DNA of 64,000 bases from Leadbetterella sp035299025 (GTDB taxonomy: Bacteria > Bacteroidota > Bacteroidia > Cytophagales > Spirosomataceae): positions 124,001 through 188,000 of the forward strand of contig DATGXK010000010.1 of NCBI GenBank assembly GCA_035299025.1, in the 5' to 3' direction. Made by a program: the position numbers and the translations under genes. The notes under the pieces were generated by a model. The model worked only from the letters and a program-made list of their open reading frames with translations, was not told where the DNA came from and did not search any database. This document shows positions 8,122-17,175 of this stretch, piece after piece. Each line of letters starts with the position of its first letter. The stretch's first letter is position 1.

Positions 8122-11100
8122 ATGTTTAAAAATTTACTAGTATTTTTCATGCTGGTGGGTGTAACTGCGTTTGGACAAGAAGTTCAAATTTCGGGAACTG
8201 TCACAGCAAAAGACGACGCTTCTCCTTTGCCGGGCGTAAGCATTTATGCCAAAGGGACAAAAAAAGGGGTTACCTCAGATGCGAATGGCAAGTATAGCCT
8301 AAGTGTATCAAAAGGCAGCCAAGTGATTTTTTCTTATGTGGGATTTGAGCCCACCACGGTTACCGTTGGTAGTCAGAGTATTGTCAACGTTCAATTAGAA
8401 ACTGGAGCGAATGTTTTGGAGGAAGTAATAGCTACTGCTTTCGGTACCGCAAAGAAGGCTTCTTTCACTGGCTCGTCAGCAGTAATTAACGCTGATGCCA
8501 TTGCCACGAGGCCAGTCACGTCTGTACTTCAGGTTTTGGCTGGTGCTGCACCGGGTATTCAATCCAATATGGGTAGTGGTCAGCCAGGAGCTAGCCCGAA
8601 TATCAGAGTTAGGGGTTTTGGTTCGGTATCTGCATCGAATAATCCACTTTATGTAGTCGATGGTATGCCTCTAGGTGTAAACATTAACAACATAAATCCG
8701 AGTGATATTGAGTCAGTTACCGTACTAAAAGATGCTGCTTCTACAGCCTTGTATGGTGCAAGGGCCGCTAATGGTGTTGTTTTGATAACCACCAAAAAGG
8801 GTAGAGATGGTAAAAATAATATAGACCTATCTTACACCAAAGGAAATAACTCTAGAGGAATTCCAGAGTATGAAAGGGTAGGGGCAGCAGACTACTACAC
8901 TTTAATGTGGGAGGCAAATAGAAACAGTTTGGCTTATAGACAAACTAACCCTGTAGCCTTAGCAACAGCCGGAACTACTGCCACTAACGGCTTAGGTGCT
9001 TTGGTTGGATATAATGTATTCGACGTTCCTTTTAATCAGCTCGTAAGTCCTGAGGGTGTATTCAATCCAAACGCCAAAATGATTTATGATGCGGAAGAAA
9101 TGAACTGGGAAAAACCACTTATTGCTCCAAATTCAAGAGATGAGATGAATCTCAAGTTCTCGGGTGGAGCTAACAAATCTGACTACCTGATATCGCTTGG
9201 TTATTTGAGTGATAAGGGCTTTTTGGTAAACTCTGACTTCAAAAGATATACCTTAAGACTTAATGTTAATACGCAGTTGAAACCTTTCTTCAAGACGGGT
9301 CTTAACGTAAACGGTGGTCTAACGGATTCTAATTCTGGTCAAGATGGAACAAATACGGCATTTGTTAATCCTTTCTTTTTCTCTAGAAATATGGCCCCTA
9401 TTTATCCTGTTTATGCCATAAATCCTGCTGCACCGGGTCAGTTTTTGTTAGATGCAGATGGAAAGAGAATATATGATATCGGTAACATGTCTGCATTGGG
9501 GCTTCCAAACAGGTCGCAGTATGCTGGTAGACACAATGTTTACGAAACACTTTTGAACAAAAACTTCTTCAAAAGAACGAATGTAGGTGCAAGAGCTTAT
9601 GTGGAGTTCACATTCCTGAAAAACTTTAAGTTTACCTCAAATCTCGGTACAGATATTTCAATCGTGAATTCCAGGTCGTTTGGAAACCCGATTGTGGGTG
9701 ACGGTGCTCCTGCTGGCTCAGGTAGTAATGAATTTGAGAACTCCACTGTGGTTAACTTTAACCAATTGTTAAATTATAATAACAATTTCGGTAAACATAA
9801 TGTGGACGTCATCTTAGGTCATGAAAGTTATGATGAAAAAGATAATAGACTTAGAGGGTCAAGAACAGGTCAAGTATTGGACGGAAACATTGAACTTATA
9901 AACTTTACCACCACTACTAACTTGGATTCTCGTGCAAGAGATAGAAGAGTGGAGGGGTATTTCTCAAGAGCTACCTACGATTTTGATGAGAAGTATATAG
10001 TTACACTCTCTGCAAGAAGAGATGGCTCGAGTAAGTTTAATCTGGCTGTAAGATGGGGTAATTTCTACTCAATCGGAACCGCTTGGAGAATTGACCAAGA
10101 GAAATTTATGGAGAGTTTGCCTTTTATTAGCAATTTGAAATTAAGAGCTAACTTTGGAGAAACTGGAAATGATGAGGATATAAATATTTACGCATGGCAA
10201 CCCACTTATAGTTTGAGCTTTAACAACGCCACTGAGCCGGGTATTTTACAAGGTAGTCTTGGAAATCTAGATTTAGTGTGGGAAAAAAGTACAGCTGCAG
10301 ATTTAGGCCTAGAAGCTGGCTTCTTGGAAGATAAAATTAACGCAAGTGTTGAGGTATTCCAACGTACTTCTTCTAATCTACTATTTAACGTTCCTTTGCC
10401 AGTATCATCTGGTGTAGCCAGCCAAACTAGAAACATTGGTACCATGTACAATAAAGGTATTGAAATGGCTGCCTCTGCTGTTGTTTATAAGAAAAATGAC
10501 TTGAGTATAGTAGTATCAGGAAATGCTACCTCTTTTATCAACAGGTTTACAAAATTACCAGCAGAAACTCCGGTAATAGTAACGGGAACCAAAAGATATG
10601 AAGAAGGTAGAGACATACAAAATTACTGGTTAAGAGAATATATGGGAGTTAATCCAGCAACAGGAGAAGCTTTGTATAGAGCTGCGGCTTTGGTGCCAGC
10701 AAACTCATTTGTTAGAGAAAATGGTGATACAGTTACAACCAATATCAGTAATGCAAGATTCATAAATGCAGGTTCTGCCATACCGAAATTTAACGGAGGT
10801 TTTGGAACATCCATCAGTTATAAAGGTTTCGAACTTTCTGGTCAATTTATATACCAAGTAGGTGGTAAAGTTTATGATGGTGCTTATGCTGGAATCATGG
10901 GTTCAGGATATCACAATGCAAAGAGTGTTGACATATTGAAAAGATGGCAAAAACCAGGGGATATTACAGATGTGCCACGTATGGATGCCTCAAGGACTTC
11001 AGACTTTGACGCCGCCTCAACTCGATGGTTATTAGATGCGACCTATTTTGCTCTTAGAAATGTTAACTTGTCCTACACTGTTCCAACCAAATGGGCTTCT

Positions 11101-11262
11101 AAAATCAAATCACGGGGAGTTTCATTCTATGTAAGTGGAGAAAACCTTGCGTTCTTTGGTAAACGTAAAGGAACCAATATTCAGCAAGATTTTTCTGGTG
11201 TAACTTCTAATACTTACCCAGGTGCAAGATCAATTGTGTTTGGTACTAGTTTAGGTTTTTAA
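8122..11262 (+). CDS. SusC/RagA-like TonB-dependent outer-membrane receptor
   Basis: This 1046-residue protein is a TonB-dependent outer-membrane transporter of the SusC class. A signal peptide ends near FGQ (residue ~19), a carboxypeptidase-regulatory-like beta-sandwich follows (ISGTVTAKDDASPLPGVSIY), then the plug with the signature PSDIESVTVLKDA and LYGARAANGVVLITTKKG, then the 22-strand-type barrel rich in aromatic residues. The SusD partner starts 20 bp downstream. No glycoside hydrolase, sulfatase or anti-sigma/ECF pair lies nearby, so the ligand is unknown. The downstream amino-acid oxidase, RidA and MFS genes make an amino or organic acid possible, which is inference. Confidence 0.95.
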   Translation: MFKNLLVFFMLVGVTAFGQEVQISGTVTAKDDASPLPGVSIYAKGTKKGVTSDANGKYSLSVSKGSQVIFSYVGFEPTTVTVGSQSIVNVQLETGANVLEEVIATAFGTAKKASFTGSSAVINADAIATRPVTSVLQVLAGAAPGIQSNMGSGQPGASPNIRVRGFGSVSASNNPLYVVDGMPLGVNINNINPSDIESVTVLKDAASTALYGARAANGVVLITTKKGRDGKNNIDLSYTKGNNSRGIPEYERVGAADYYTLMWEANRNSLAYRQTNPVALATAGTTATNGLGALVGYNVFDVPFNQLVSPEGVFNPNAKMIYDAEEMNWEKPLIAPNSRDEMNLKFSGGANKSDYLISLGYLSDKGFLVNSDFKRYTLRLNVNTQLKPFFKTGLNVNGGLTDSNSGQDGTNTAFVNPFFFSRNMAPIYPVYAINPAAPGQFLLDADGKRIYDIGNMSALGLPNRSQYAGRHNVYETLLNKNFFKRTNVGARAYVEFTFLKNFKFTSNLGTDISIVNSRSFGNPIVGDGAPAGSGSNEFENSTVVNFNQLLNYNNNFGKHNVDVILGHESYDEKDNRLRGSRTGQVLDGNIELINFTTTTNLDSRARDRRVEGYFSRATYDFDEKYIVTLSARRDGSSKFNLAVRWGNFYSIGTAWRIDQEKFMESLPFISNLKLRANFGETGNDEDINIYAWQPTYSLSFNNATEPGILQGSLGNLDLVWEKSTAADLGLEAGFLEDKINASVEVFQRTSSNLLFNVPLPVSSGVASQTRNIGTMYNKGIEMAASAVVYKKNDLSIVVSGNATSFINRFTKLPAETPVIVTGTKRYEEGRDIQNYWLREYMGVNPATGEALYRAAALVPANSFVRENGDTVTTNISNARFINAGSAIPKFNGGFGTSISYKGFELSGQFIYQVGGKVYDGAYAGIMGSGYHNAKSVDILKRWQKPGDITDVPRMDASRTSDFDAASTRWLLDATYFALRNVNLSYTVPTKWASKIKSRGVSFYVSGENLAFFGKRKGTNIQQDFSGVTSNTYPGARSIVFGTSLGF

Positions 11263-11282
11263 TTTTAAAATTTACGAAAACA

Positions 11283-12767
11283 ATGAAAAAAAGAATAATA
11301 ACTATATTGTCGACTATCTTGCTGGTACTCAATTTTACTGCTTGTAGTGATGATTTCCTGAATACCGTACCCACAGAATCTGTTGATGCGGCCTCTGCAT
11401 ATGCTACTACTAAAAATGCCTCAGCTGCTATTAATGGTATTTACCGTTCGTTAGTTGTCAGATATTTGGGTTCTCAAGGTCATTTCGGTCATCCTGCTGT
11501 GATGCTTATCATGGATCATTTGGGTGAAGATCTAATTCAAGGTGCTGCCTCAGCAAGTTGGCACGTGGCTGAAACACGATGGGTTGCTCATAGAACGGAC
11601 AATACCGTTGGTGTAAGACTTCCTTATGAAATGTACTACAGGGTAATTGCCAATACCAATGTGGCCATTGAGAATACTCCAAATGCGGTAGGAACTCAGG
11701 CACAAAAAGATCAAGTTTTAGGAGAAGCTCTTGGTCTACGAGCATGGTCTTATTTTAACCTTATACAGCTTTATGGCAAGAGATACAATGCTGCAGCTAA
11801 GCCAAATAGCTCGCCAGGTGTGCCTCTTGTGTTAAAACCTACCGTAGAAGGATTGCCAAGAGCTACTGTAGAGGAAGTATATGCCCAAATCAATAAGGAC
11901 CTTGAAGAAGCGGCTAAGATTTTGGGTACAGCACGTACCTATAAGTCGCACATTAACCTCGATGTTATCAAAGGTATTCAGGCTCGAGTTGCCTTAACGC
12001 AGCAAAACTGGGAGGCTGCGGCTAAGTTTGCCAATGAGGCACGTAAGTCGTACCCTTTAATGAATGAGGCTACCTATCAAGATGGATTTTCCAACATATC
12101 TAACTCAGAGTGGATGTGGGGATTTGACCATTTGGAAGACCAATCGGAGTTTTTTGGTGCTTATCATTCTTATGTTTCTTGTAACTACAACTCTACAGTA
12201 ATCAGAACATACCCTAAAGTTATTAATAGCAAACTTTATGATCAAATCCCAACTACGGATGTAAGATCAAAAATGTGGATTAAAGCTCCAACTGCTGCAA
12301 ATGCTGTAACTCCTCCGGGTGGAATTAGACCTGCTTATTTGAATCAAAAATTCAAATTACCAGGTACTCCTTCTACTTCTACCATGGGCGATATTCCATA
12401 CATGAGATCGTCTGAAATGGTACTGATAGAGGCTGAGGCTCTTGCCCGTCAAGGAAAAGACGCAGAGGCTGCTAAAGTACTCCAAGAGCTGGTTGTTAAA
12501 AGAGACGCTTCAGCTGTGTTGAGTACCAATACGGGAGAAAAACTTATTGATCAGATCATGTTTAATCGTAGGATTGAACTTTGGGGTGAAGGATTCAGAT
12601 TCTTAGACCTTAAGAGAACCAATTCACCGTTGAACCGTAATGGAGCTAATCATATTGCAGCTATCACAACCATATATGATGTTCCTGCTGAGGATAAAAT
12701 GTGGGAGTGGTTGATTCCAAGAGCTGAATTGGATGCTAACAAGGCAGTAGTTCAAAACCCGCTTTAA
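11283..12767 (+). CDS. SusD/RagB-like nutrient-binding outer-membrane lipoprotein
   Basis: This 494-residue surface lipoprotein would cap the SusC-like receptor and bind its ligand. It has a lipoprotein signal with lipobox-like NFTAC, followed by SDDFLNTVPTES, the typical SusD opening. TPR-like helices occupy the middle and the C-terminal segment RRIELWGEGFRFLDLKR is the RagB/SusD signature. Length is normal. It ends at a strong terminator hairpin (12790-12823), so the pair forms its own unit. Confidence 0.95.
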   Translation: MKKRIITILSTILLVLNFTACSDDFLNTVPTESVDAASAYATTKNASAAINGIYRSLVVRYLGSQGHFGHPAVMLIMDHLGEDLIQGAASASWHVAETRWVAHRTDNTVGVRLPYEMYYRVIANTNVAIENTPNAVGTQAQKDQVLGEALGLRAWSYFNLIQLYGKRYNAAAKPNSSPGVPLVLKPTVEGLPRATVEEVYAQINKDLEEAAKILGTARTYKSHINLDVIKGIQARVALTQQNWEAAAKFANEARKSYPLMNEATYQDGFSNISNSEWMWGFDHLEDQSEFFGAYHSYVSCNYNSTVIRTYPKVINSKLYDQIPTTDVRSKMWIKAPTAANAVTPPGGIRPAYLNQKFKLPGTPSTSTMGDIPYMRSSEMVLIEAEALARQGKDAEAAKVLQELVVKRDASAVLSTNTGEKLIDQIMFNRRIELWGEGFRFLDLKRTNSPLNRNGANHIAAITTIYDVPAEDKMWEWLIPRAELDANKAVVQNPL

Positions 12768-12789
12768 TTGCTTAATAATTTTATTTTTC

Positions 12790-12823
12790 AAAAAAGAGGT
12801 TGCGTGGGCGACCTCTTTTTTTT
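12790..12823 (+). terminator. Rho-independent terminator after SusD-like gene
   Basis: AAAAAGAGGT and ACCTCTTTTT form the stem around a ten-base loop, followed by further Ts. It begins about 23 bp after the SusD stop. The A-rich left flank means it could also act on leftward transcripts. Confidence 0.85.
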
Positions 12824-12962
12824 GATATTGGGCTCTTATTTTTATAAAATTATGTCAAGTATTTACCAAATTTTGTTTGCTATTCTTCTCTACACAATTG
12901 AAATGAATTCAATATGATTAGATTTAAAGATATAGACCCTTGGAGTTAAACTAAATGTTACC

Positions 12963-14204
12963 TCAACCCTCCACAATCTCTTTAGTAGGGTCAATAAAGA
13001 ACCAAAGTGCCGAGGCTACAATCAAGCAGCCTGCAATTAGGAATAGTGGATAGTTGAAATTTCCGGTTTGCTGTACAATGGTTCCGAAAATAATGGTGAT
13101 GAAAAATCCGCCCATTTGTCCTGCAAAGTTCATGGCTCCAGTCACAGCTCCAGCGTTTCTCTTTCCAATATCTACACAAACCGCAAACGCAACTGGTAAT
13201 GTAAGGTCTTTGAGAAACACACATAGTGCTAGTAGATAGCCTGCTAATTGATTGTCTGTGGTCATACCTGCACCTAAAAAGCAAATGCTCGAAAGCCCGA
13301 GTCCTGCTACTCCAACAATTCTTCTTCCTAATTTTAAACCAAACTTTTTGCTCAAAAAATCACTTGCAAATCCGCCTACTATACAGCCAATGGCTCCTAG
13401 AAAATAAGAGAGCGAAATAAAGTTTTTAGTTTGATCCTCTGTCATCATTCGGCCTTCTTGGAAATACGTCGACGACCAATTGGTAAAGAAATAGGAAGCG
13501 TAAAAAAACAAATGACACATAATCATCAATAGCCAAATGTTTGGATTCTTTACGATGGTTTTCCAATGGATTTTATGAGAAATCGGAGCATTTTTTCTGG
13601 CACTTTCTATTTCATCTATCTCTTTTTGGGTAATGCCCTTATGCTCTGAGGGATTATCTCTGAACCAATAATACCAGGCTGCTGCCCAAATACTCCCTAC
13701 AACTCCAAGAATGAAAAAAGCCATTCTCCAGCCTACCAAATGAACCAGAGGAATTACCAAAAGAGGGGTCAAAGCTCCACCAATTCGTCCAGCAGCCCAT
13801 ATCACTGACTGTGCACGGCCAACTTCTACAGCTGGAAACCAGCGTGCAATGGCAATGGAGGCATTTGGGTATGCTCCTGCTTCACCCATTCCAAATAAAA
13901 ATCTGACAATGAGAATGTACACAAATCCAAAAGCAGTTCCAGTCAAGGCCGTAAATCCCGACCACCAAAGTACTACCCTGGCGAGGACTTTTCTTGGGCC
14001 AATTCGGTCGCCGAGAATACCTGTTGGGAGTTCAAATAATGCATAAGCCAACGAAAATGCTCCAAGAATATATCCAAAAGATTGATTGTCAAGGTCAAGG
14101 TCTTCTTTAACATACTTGCTCACTACGTTCATACATACCCTATCCAAAAATGTTATGATAGACAGCAAGAACAAGAAAAAGAGGACTTTGTGGCGTATTT
14201 TCAT
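12963..14204 (-). CDS. MFS transporter, anion:cation symporter (ACS)-like
   Basis: This 413-residue inner-membrane protein has the 12-helix pattern of the major facilitator superfamily. The first helix region contains FLDRVCMNVVSKYV, and the loop between helices 2 and 3 has the MFS-A-like motif GDRIGPRKVL; GMGEAGAYPN is typical of the ACS family (hexuronate, glucarate, sialate and phosphate carriers). It lies 85 bp downstream of the oxidase gene on the same strand and is probably cotranscribed. The substrate cannot be told from sequence; an organic acid produced by the exported oxidase and RidA is a reasonable guess. Confidence 0.85.
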   Translation of the reverse strand: MKIRHKVLFFLFLLSIITFLDRVCMNVVSKYVKEDLDLDNQSFGYILGAFSLAYALFELPTGILGDRIGPRKVLARVVLWWSGFTALTGTAFGFVYILIVRFLFGMGEAGAYPNASIAIARWFPAVEVGRAQSVIWAAGRIGGALTPLLVIPLVHLVGWRMAFFILGVVGSIWAAAWYYWFRDNPSEHKGITQKEIDEIESARKNAPISHKIHWKTIVKNPNIWLLMIMCHLFFYASYFFTNWSSTYFQEGRMMTEDQTKNFISLSYFLGAIGCIVGGFASDFLSKKFGLKLGRRIVGVAGLGLSSICFLGAGMTTDNQLAGYLLALCVFLKDLTLPVAFAVCVDIGKRNAGAVTGAMNFAGQMGGFFITIIFGTIVQQTGNFNYPLFLIAGCLIVASALWFFIDPTKEIVEG

Positions 14205-14289
14205 GGTTTTAGGGCTTAAGGTTTTCCAAATTTAAAGAGCTTTTCTCCAAAACCGTCAAAAATAATTAGAACCGAGTAAAATTATGGTT

Positions 14290-15441
14290 TTAACCCTTCA
14301 TTTCTTTCATCAAATCCATGAGCACATCTATCCATTTTTCGGTGAGTTCTCGTTTTGGGTTGGTGTCCCAACTTCCGTCTATGCCGTTGCCGCCCAAATA
14401 GATGCCGTCTTTTCTGGTAATAAAATATGCACCTTTTGTCGCTAATTTATAATTGACCTCATTTTGTGGAATCAAACACGCCAATTGACCCGAGATGGGC
14501 ATTAATTCTTCGTCATTAAAAACACTTTTGGCACCCAGCCCCATGCAGTTTACCACTACTTTTTCAGGTAAAGCATCTATATCTTCCAAAGACTTGATGT
14601 CATGTATTTTTAATTTTCCGCCACGAAGCAGGAAGTTGTTCAGGTGAAAATTGAGATAACTTGGAATGTTGAAAATCATGTTGCTCCTTTTTCTTACATA
14701 ATCGGCCTTAAAGGGATGGTTTTTCTTGTCCATCAGCACCCAATCAGGGGCCAAGCCTTCTAAATGAAAGATTTCTCCGCCTCCATTTCCGTCTGTGGTG
14801 TTGGGGATGGATTTATGCACTACGTAGTCGTCGCACCAACTCACTATGTCTTCCATGCCCAATAGCATCTGTAATCTACGAAATGAAAATCTGGTAGCTT
14901 CTTCCCATTTTTGCTCAAATTCTGGGGTGGATTTAGACTTATCACAAACCCTTGATGCGGGAGACCAAGTTCCGGTGGCTAGGTTCGAGGTGATGTTCGG
15001 CGGTACGTCTTTGGTGTAAATGGTTATCTCGTATCCACTCTCTTGGAGTAAAGTTGCGGTGGCTATTCCCACCGTTCCGGCTCCCAAAAGGGCGATTTTT
15101 TTGTCGGGTTGTTCCATTACCAGTTTTCTGGCTAGGTGTCCAGTACCCCAAGATAATGACCAGCCACTTCCGCCGTGGCCATAATTGTGCACGATGGTTT
15201 TATTGCCCAATATCTGTTTTTCAATTCTTGGTCCAGACGCTCTGAAAGGTCGCAAACCTACGGTTTCTTTTATGATTCGGTCTTTTGAGAGCTTGAGTTT
15301 TGGTATAAATTGGTAACCTCTGTTAATATTGTAATTTTTGTCTCCATAAAGTATTGGACCTGTTGTACAAGAAGTGAGTAATTGGCTCGAAATAGCGGCA
15401 CTGCCCAATGCGGCATTGATAAAAAAGTCTCTTCTTTTCAT
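14290..15441 (-). CDS. Exported D-amino-acid-oxidase-like FAD oxidoreductase
   Basis: This 383-residue flavoprotein resembles D-amino-acid oxidase. It begins MKRRDFF and has a lipobox-like LLTSC near residue 25, so a Tat-exported lipoprotein is likely, fitting a protein that folds around FAD before export. It carries HNYGHGGSGWSLSWG, the D-amino-acid-oxidase signature, an FAD-binding GAGTVGIATATLL near residue 115, and a C-terminal LGGNGIDGSW. In the known family the product is an imino acid plus peroxide. A divergent gene 139 bp away encodes an exported RidA, whose family hydrolyses imines. Substrate identity is unknown. Confidence 0.85.
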   Translation of the reverse strand: MKRRDFFINAALGSAAISSQLLTSCTTGPILYGDKNYNINRGYQFIPKLKLSKDRIIKETVGLRPFRASGPRIEKQILGNKTIVHNYGHGGSGWSLSWGTGHLARKLVMEQPDKKIALLGAGTVGIATATLLQESGYEITIYTKDVPPNITSNLATGTWSPASRVCDKSKSTPEFEQKWEEATRFSFRRLQMLLGMEDIVSWCDDYVVHKSIPNTTDGNGGGEIFHLEGLAPDWVLMDKKNHPFKADYVRKRSNMIFNIPSYLNFHLNNFLLRGGKLKIHDIKSLEDIDALPEKVVVNCMGLGAKSVFNDEELMPISGQLACLIPQNEVNYKLATKGAYFITRKDGIYLGGNGIDGSWDTNPKRELTEKWIDVLMDLMKEMKG

Positions 15442-15580
15442 AATTTTTTCTTTGGTTAGTTTGATCGTATTTCAAATTAGTCTGAAAATTCTTGTTTTCG
15501 AAATTTTAAAATACTATTTTAATCTTCTGATTATAAACTATTTATAATTTATTTGAAAAGAAAAACTAAATATCAATATA

Positions 15581-16075
15581 ATGCAAAAAGCCAAAGTGTT
15601 TAATCTGTTTCTGTCAGTGATGTTACTATTTTTGACAAAAGAAATTTCTGCCCAAAAGGTAGAGTTAATTGGGCCAGAGAGCAGTATCATCTCCAATGCA
15701 GCTATAATTCCTGAGGGAAAGAAACTTTATTTTTCGAGTGGGCTGACGGCCTCTGCCCTAAATGCCAGTTTGGCTGAGGGGGATTACGCCAAATATGGAG
15801 ACACCAAAACCCAGGCCTTGTCGATTTTAGAAAAATTTAAAACTTCCTTGGCTGAAAAAGGACTAAAAATGGCAGATGTATTTTCTATGAGGGTTTATCT
15901 CACGCCAGATGTCAAAACTGGTGCATATGACTTTGACGGATGGAATGCCGCCTACAAGCAATATTTTGGCACCTCAGAAAATCCTAATAAACCAGTCAGA
16001 GCGACCCTGGGTGTGTCGGCTTTGGTGAACAGATTTAAGTTTATCGAAATCGAAATAGTGGCTGCTTATCCTTGA
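15581..16075 (+). CDS. RidA/YjgF/UK114 family protein with signal peptide
   Basis: This 164-residue protein is a RidA-type imine/enamine deaminase preceded by a signal peptide (LFLSVMLLFLTKEISAQ). The core begins VELIGPESSIISNAAIIPEG and ends with VRATLGVSALVN, which contains the position of the arginine used by active RidA proteins. Export is unusual compared with cytosolic RidA. It is divergent from the exported oxidase gene, which suggests the two act together on the same imine outside the cytoplasm. The gene converges on the diheme cytochrome gene, with stop codons about 10 bp apart. Confidence 0.9.
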   Translation: MQKAKVFNLFLSVMLLFLTKEISAQKVELIGPESSIISNAAIIPEGKKLYFSSGLTASALNASLAEGDYAKYGDTKTQALSILEKFKTSLAEKGLKMADVFSMRVYLTPDVKTGAYDFDGWNAAYKQYFGTSENPNKPVRATLGVSALVNRFKFIEIEIVAAYP

Positions 16076-16084
16076 TAATCAGCA

Positions 16085-17170
16085 TTATTTTTCTGCTGGT
16101 AATGAATCTATCCAGTCCGAAATGAGTTTGACGCCCTCTTTGTGAACACTCACACGGCCAATTTCGGGCATCATAATGCCAGGATGCGTGCTGTTCATGC
16201 GGTATGTAAGGATAGATTCTGAGCTTTTTCCTGAATAAATATCGTATTTGAAAGTTCCAGCTCCTATTCCCGCCGCCACCGGTGATTTTTTTACTCCCCA
16301 GTGATAAGGATCCGTTTCTTCAAAATTGAGCCTTAAACCTGAACTAGCGGCAGGACCATAAGTGCTGTGGCAATGTCCACAATTTACATCCAGATACGAC
16401 CTCGCTTTGGTATCCAGGCTGGCCATGGCATCGTTGATGGATTTTAGTCCATTTATTTTGCTTTTATCAGGCAAACTACTCAAATAGCCTACTTCCACCC
16501 ATTTATCCAGCTGATTTTTCTTTTCTGAACCATAGCTTATTTCGTGATTGAGCTGTTTGATTTTTGGGCCAATTGGACTAAACGTACCGTTGCGGTTGTG
16601 GCAACTTTTACACTGGTTTTTATTCGGCATAGCGTATTTTATACTATGCATTTCTCCTTTTTCGTCTTTCCACGAAACCGGAATCACTCCACCAATAGAC
16701 TTGTAGTCAGCATCTTGTTGGTCGTCTGCCCATTTGTAAGGATAAGCCTCCCATTTGTTGTTCTTTTTTATTAAAAGCCTAGTTTCTAAGATTCTTTTAT
16801 CTCCTTTTGGCTTCGAAAAGTCGGCGGGGTAATAAAAGTTTTTGACAATAATGGTATGTTCAGGGAAGTCAAGTGGTTTATCTTGGTCATTGATGTCAAA
16901 GTTAGCTCTTGAGCCTTTTGGCATCCACACAAAGCGACTTTTATGAGCATAGTCTGTAAATAGTGATGCTGCTGGTTCATACAATAAAACCCCTTCGTTG
17001 GCTTCCAAATTGGCTAAATCACCTTTGAAAAAACCATATTCCGAGAGTTTTTTATAGGGCAACTTTTCAAAGTCTATTTCAGAAGGTATTCTGCTTTGTT
17101 TCATCTTAAAACAGGAAACTCCAATCCAGATGAACAAGGCAAAAATGGTAAGTTTTTTTACGGAATTCAT
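16085..17170 (-). CDS. SO2930/HNE_0200-family diheme c-type cytochrome
   Basis: This ~361-residue exported protein has two heme c motifs, CKSCH near residue 190 and CGHCH near residue 265, and ends with EGVKLISDWIDSLP. The N-terminus is a lipoprotein-type signal (FIWIGVSC). The ATG at 17170 is preferred to a TTG at 17179 that overlaps the upstream stop. The family (TIGR03806 as I recall it) is regularly encoded next to a parallel beta-helix protein, and that partner is immediately upstream here with a 5-bp gap. The pair has no established function. An electron-transfer or dehydrogenase-type role is inferred from the hemes. Confidence 0.85.
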   Translation of the reverse strand: MNSVKKLTIFALFIWIGVSCFKMKQSRIPSEIDFEKLPYKKLSEYGFFKGDLANLEANEGVLLYEPAASLFTDYAHKSRFVWMPKGSRANFDINDQDKPLDFPEHTIIVKNFYYPADFSKPKGDKRILETRLLIKKNNKWEAYPYKWADDQQDADYKSIGGVIPVSWKDEKGEMHSIKYAMPNKNQCKSCHNRNGTFSPIGPKIKQLNHEISYGSEKKNQLDKWVEVGYLSSLPDKSKINGLKSINDAMASLDTKARSYLDVNCGHCHSTYGPAASSGLRLNFEETDPYHWGVKKSPVAAGIGAGTFKYDIYSGKSSESILTYRMNSTHPGIMMPEIGRVSVHKEGVKLISDWIDSLPAEK

Positions 17171-17175
17171 AAATT

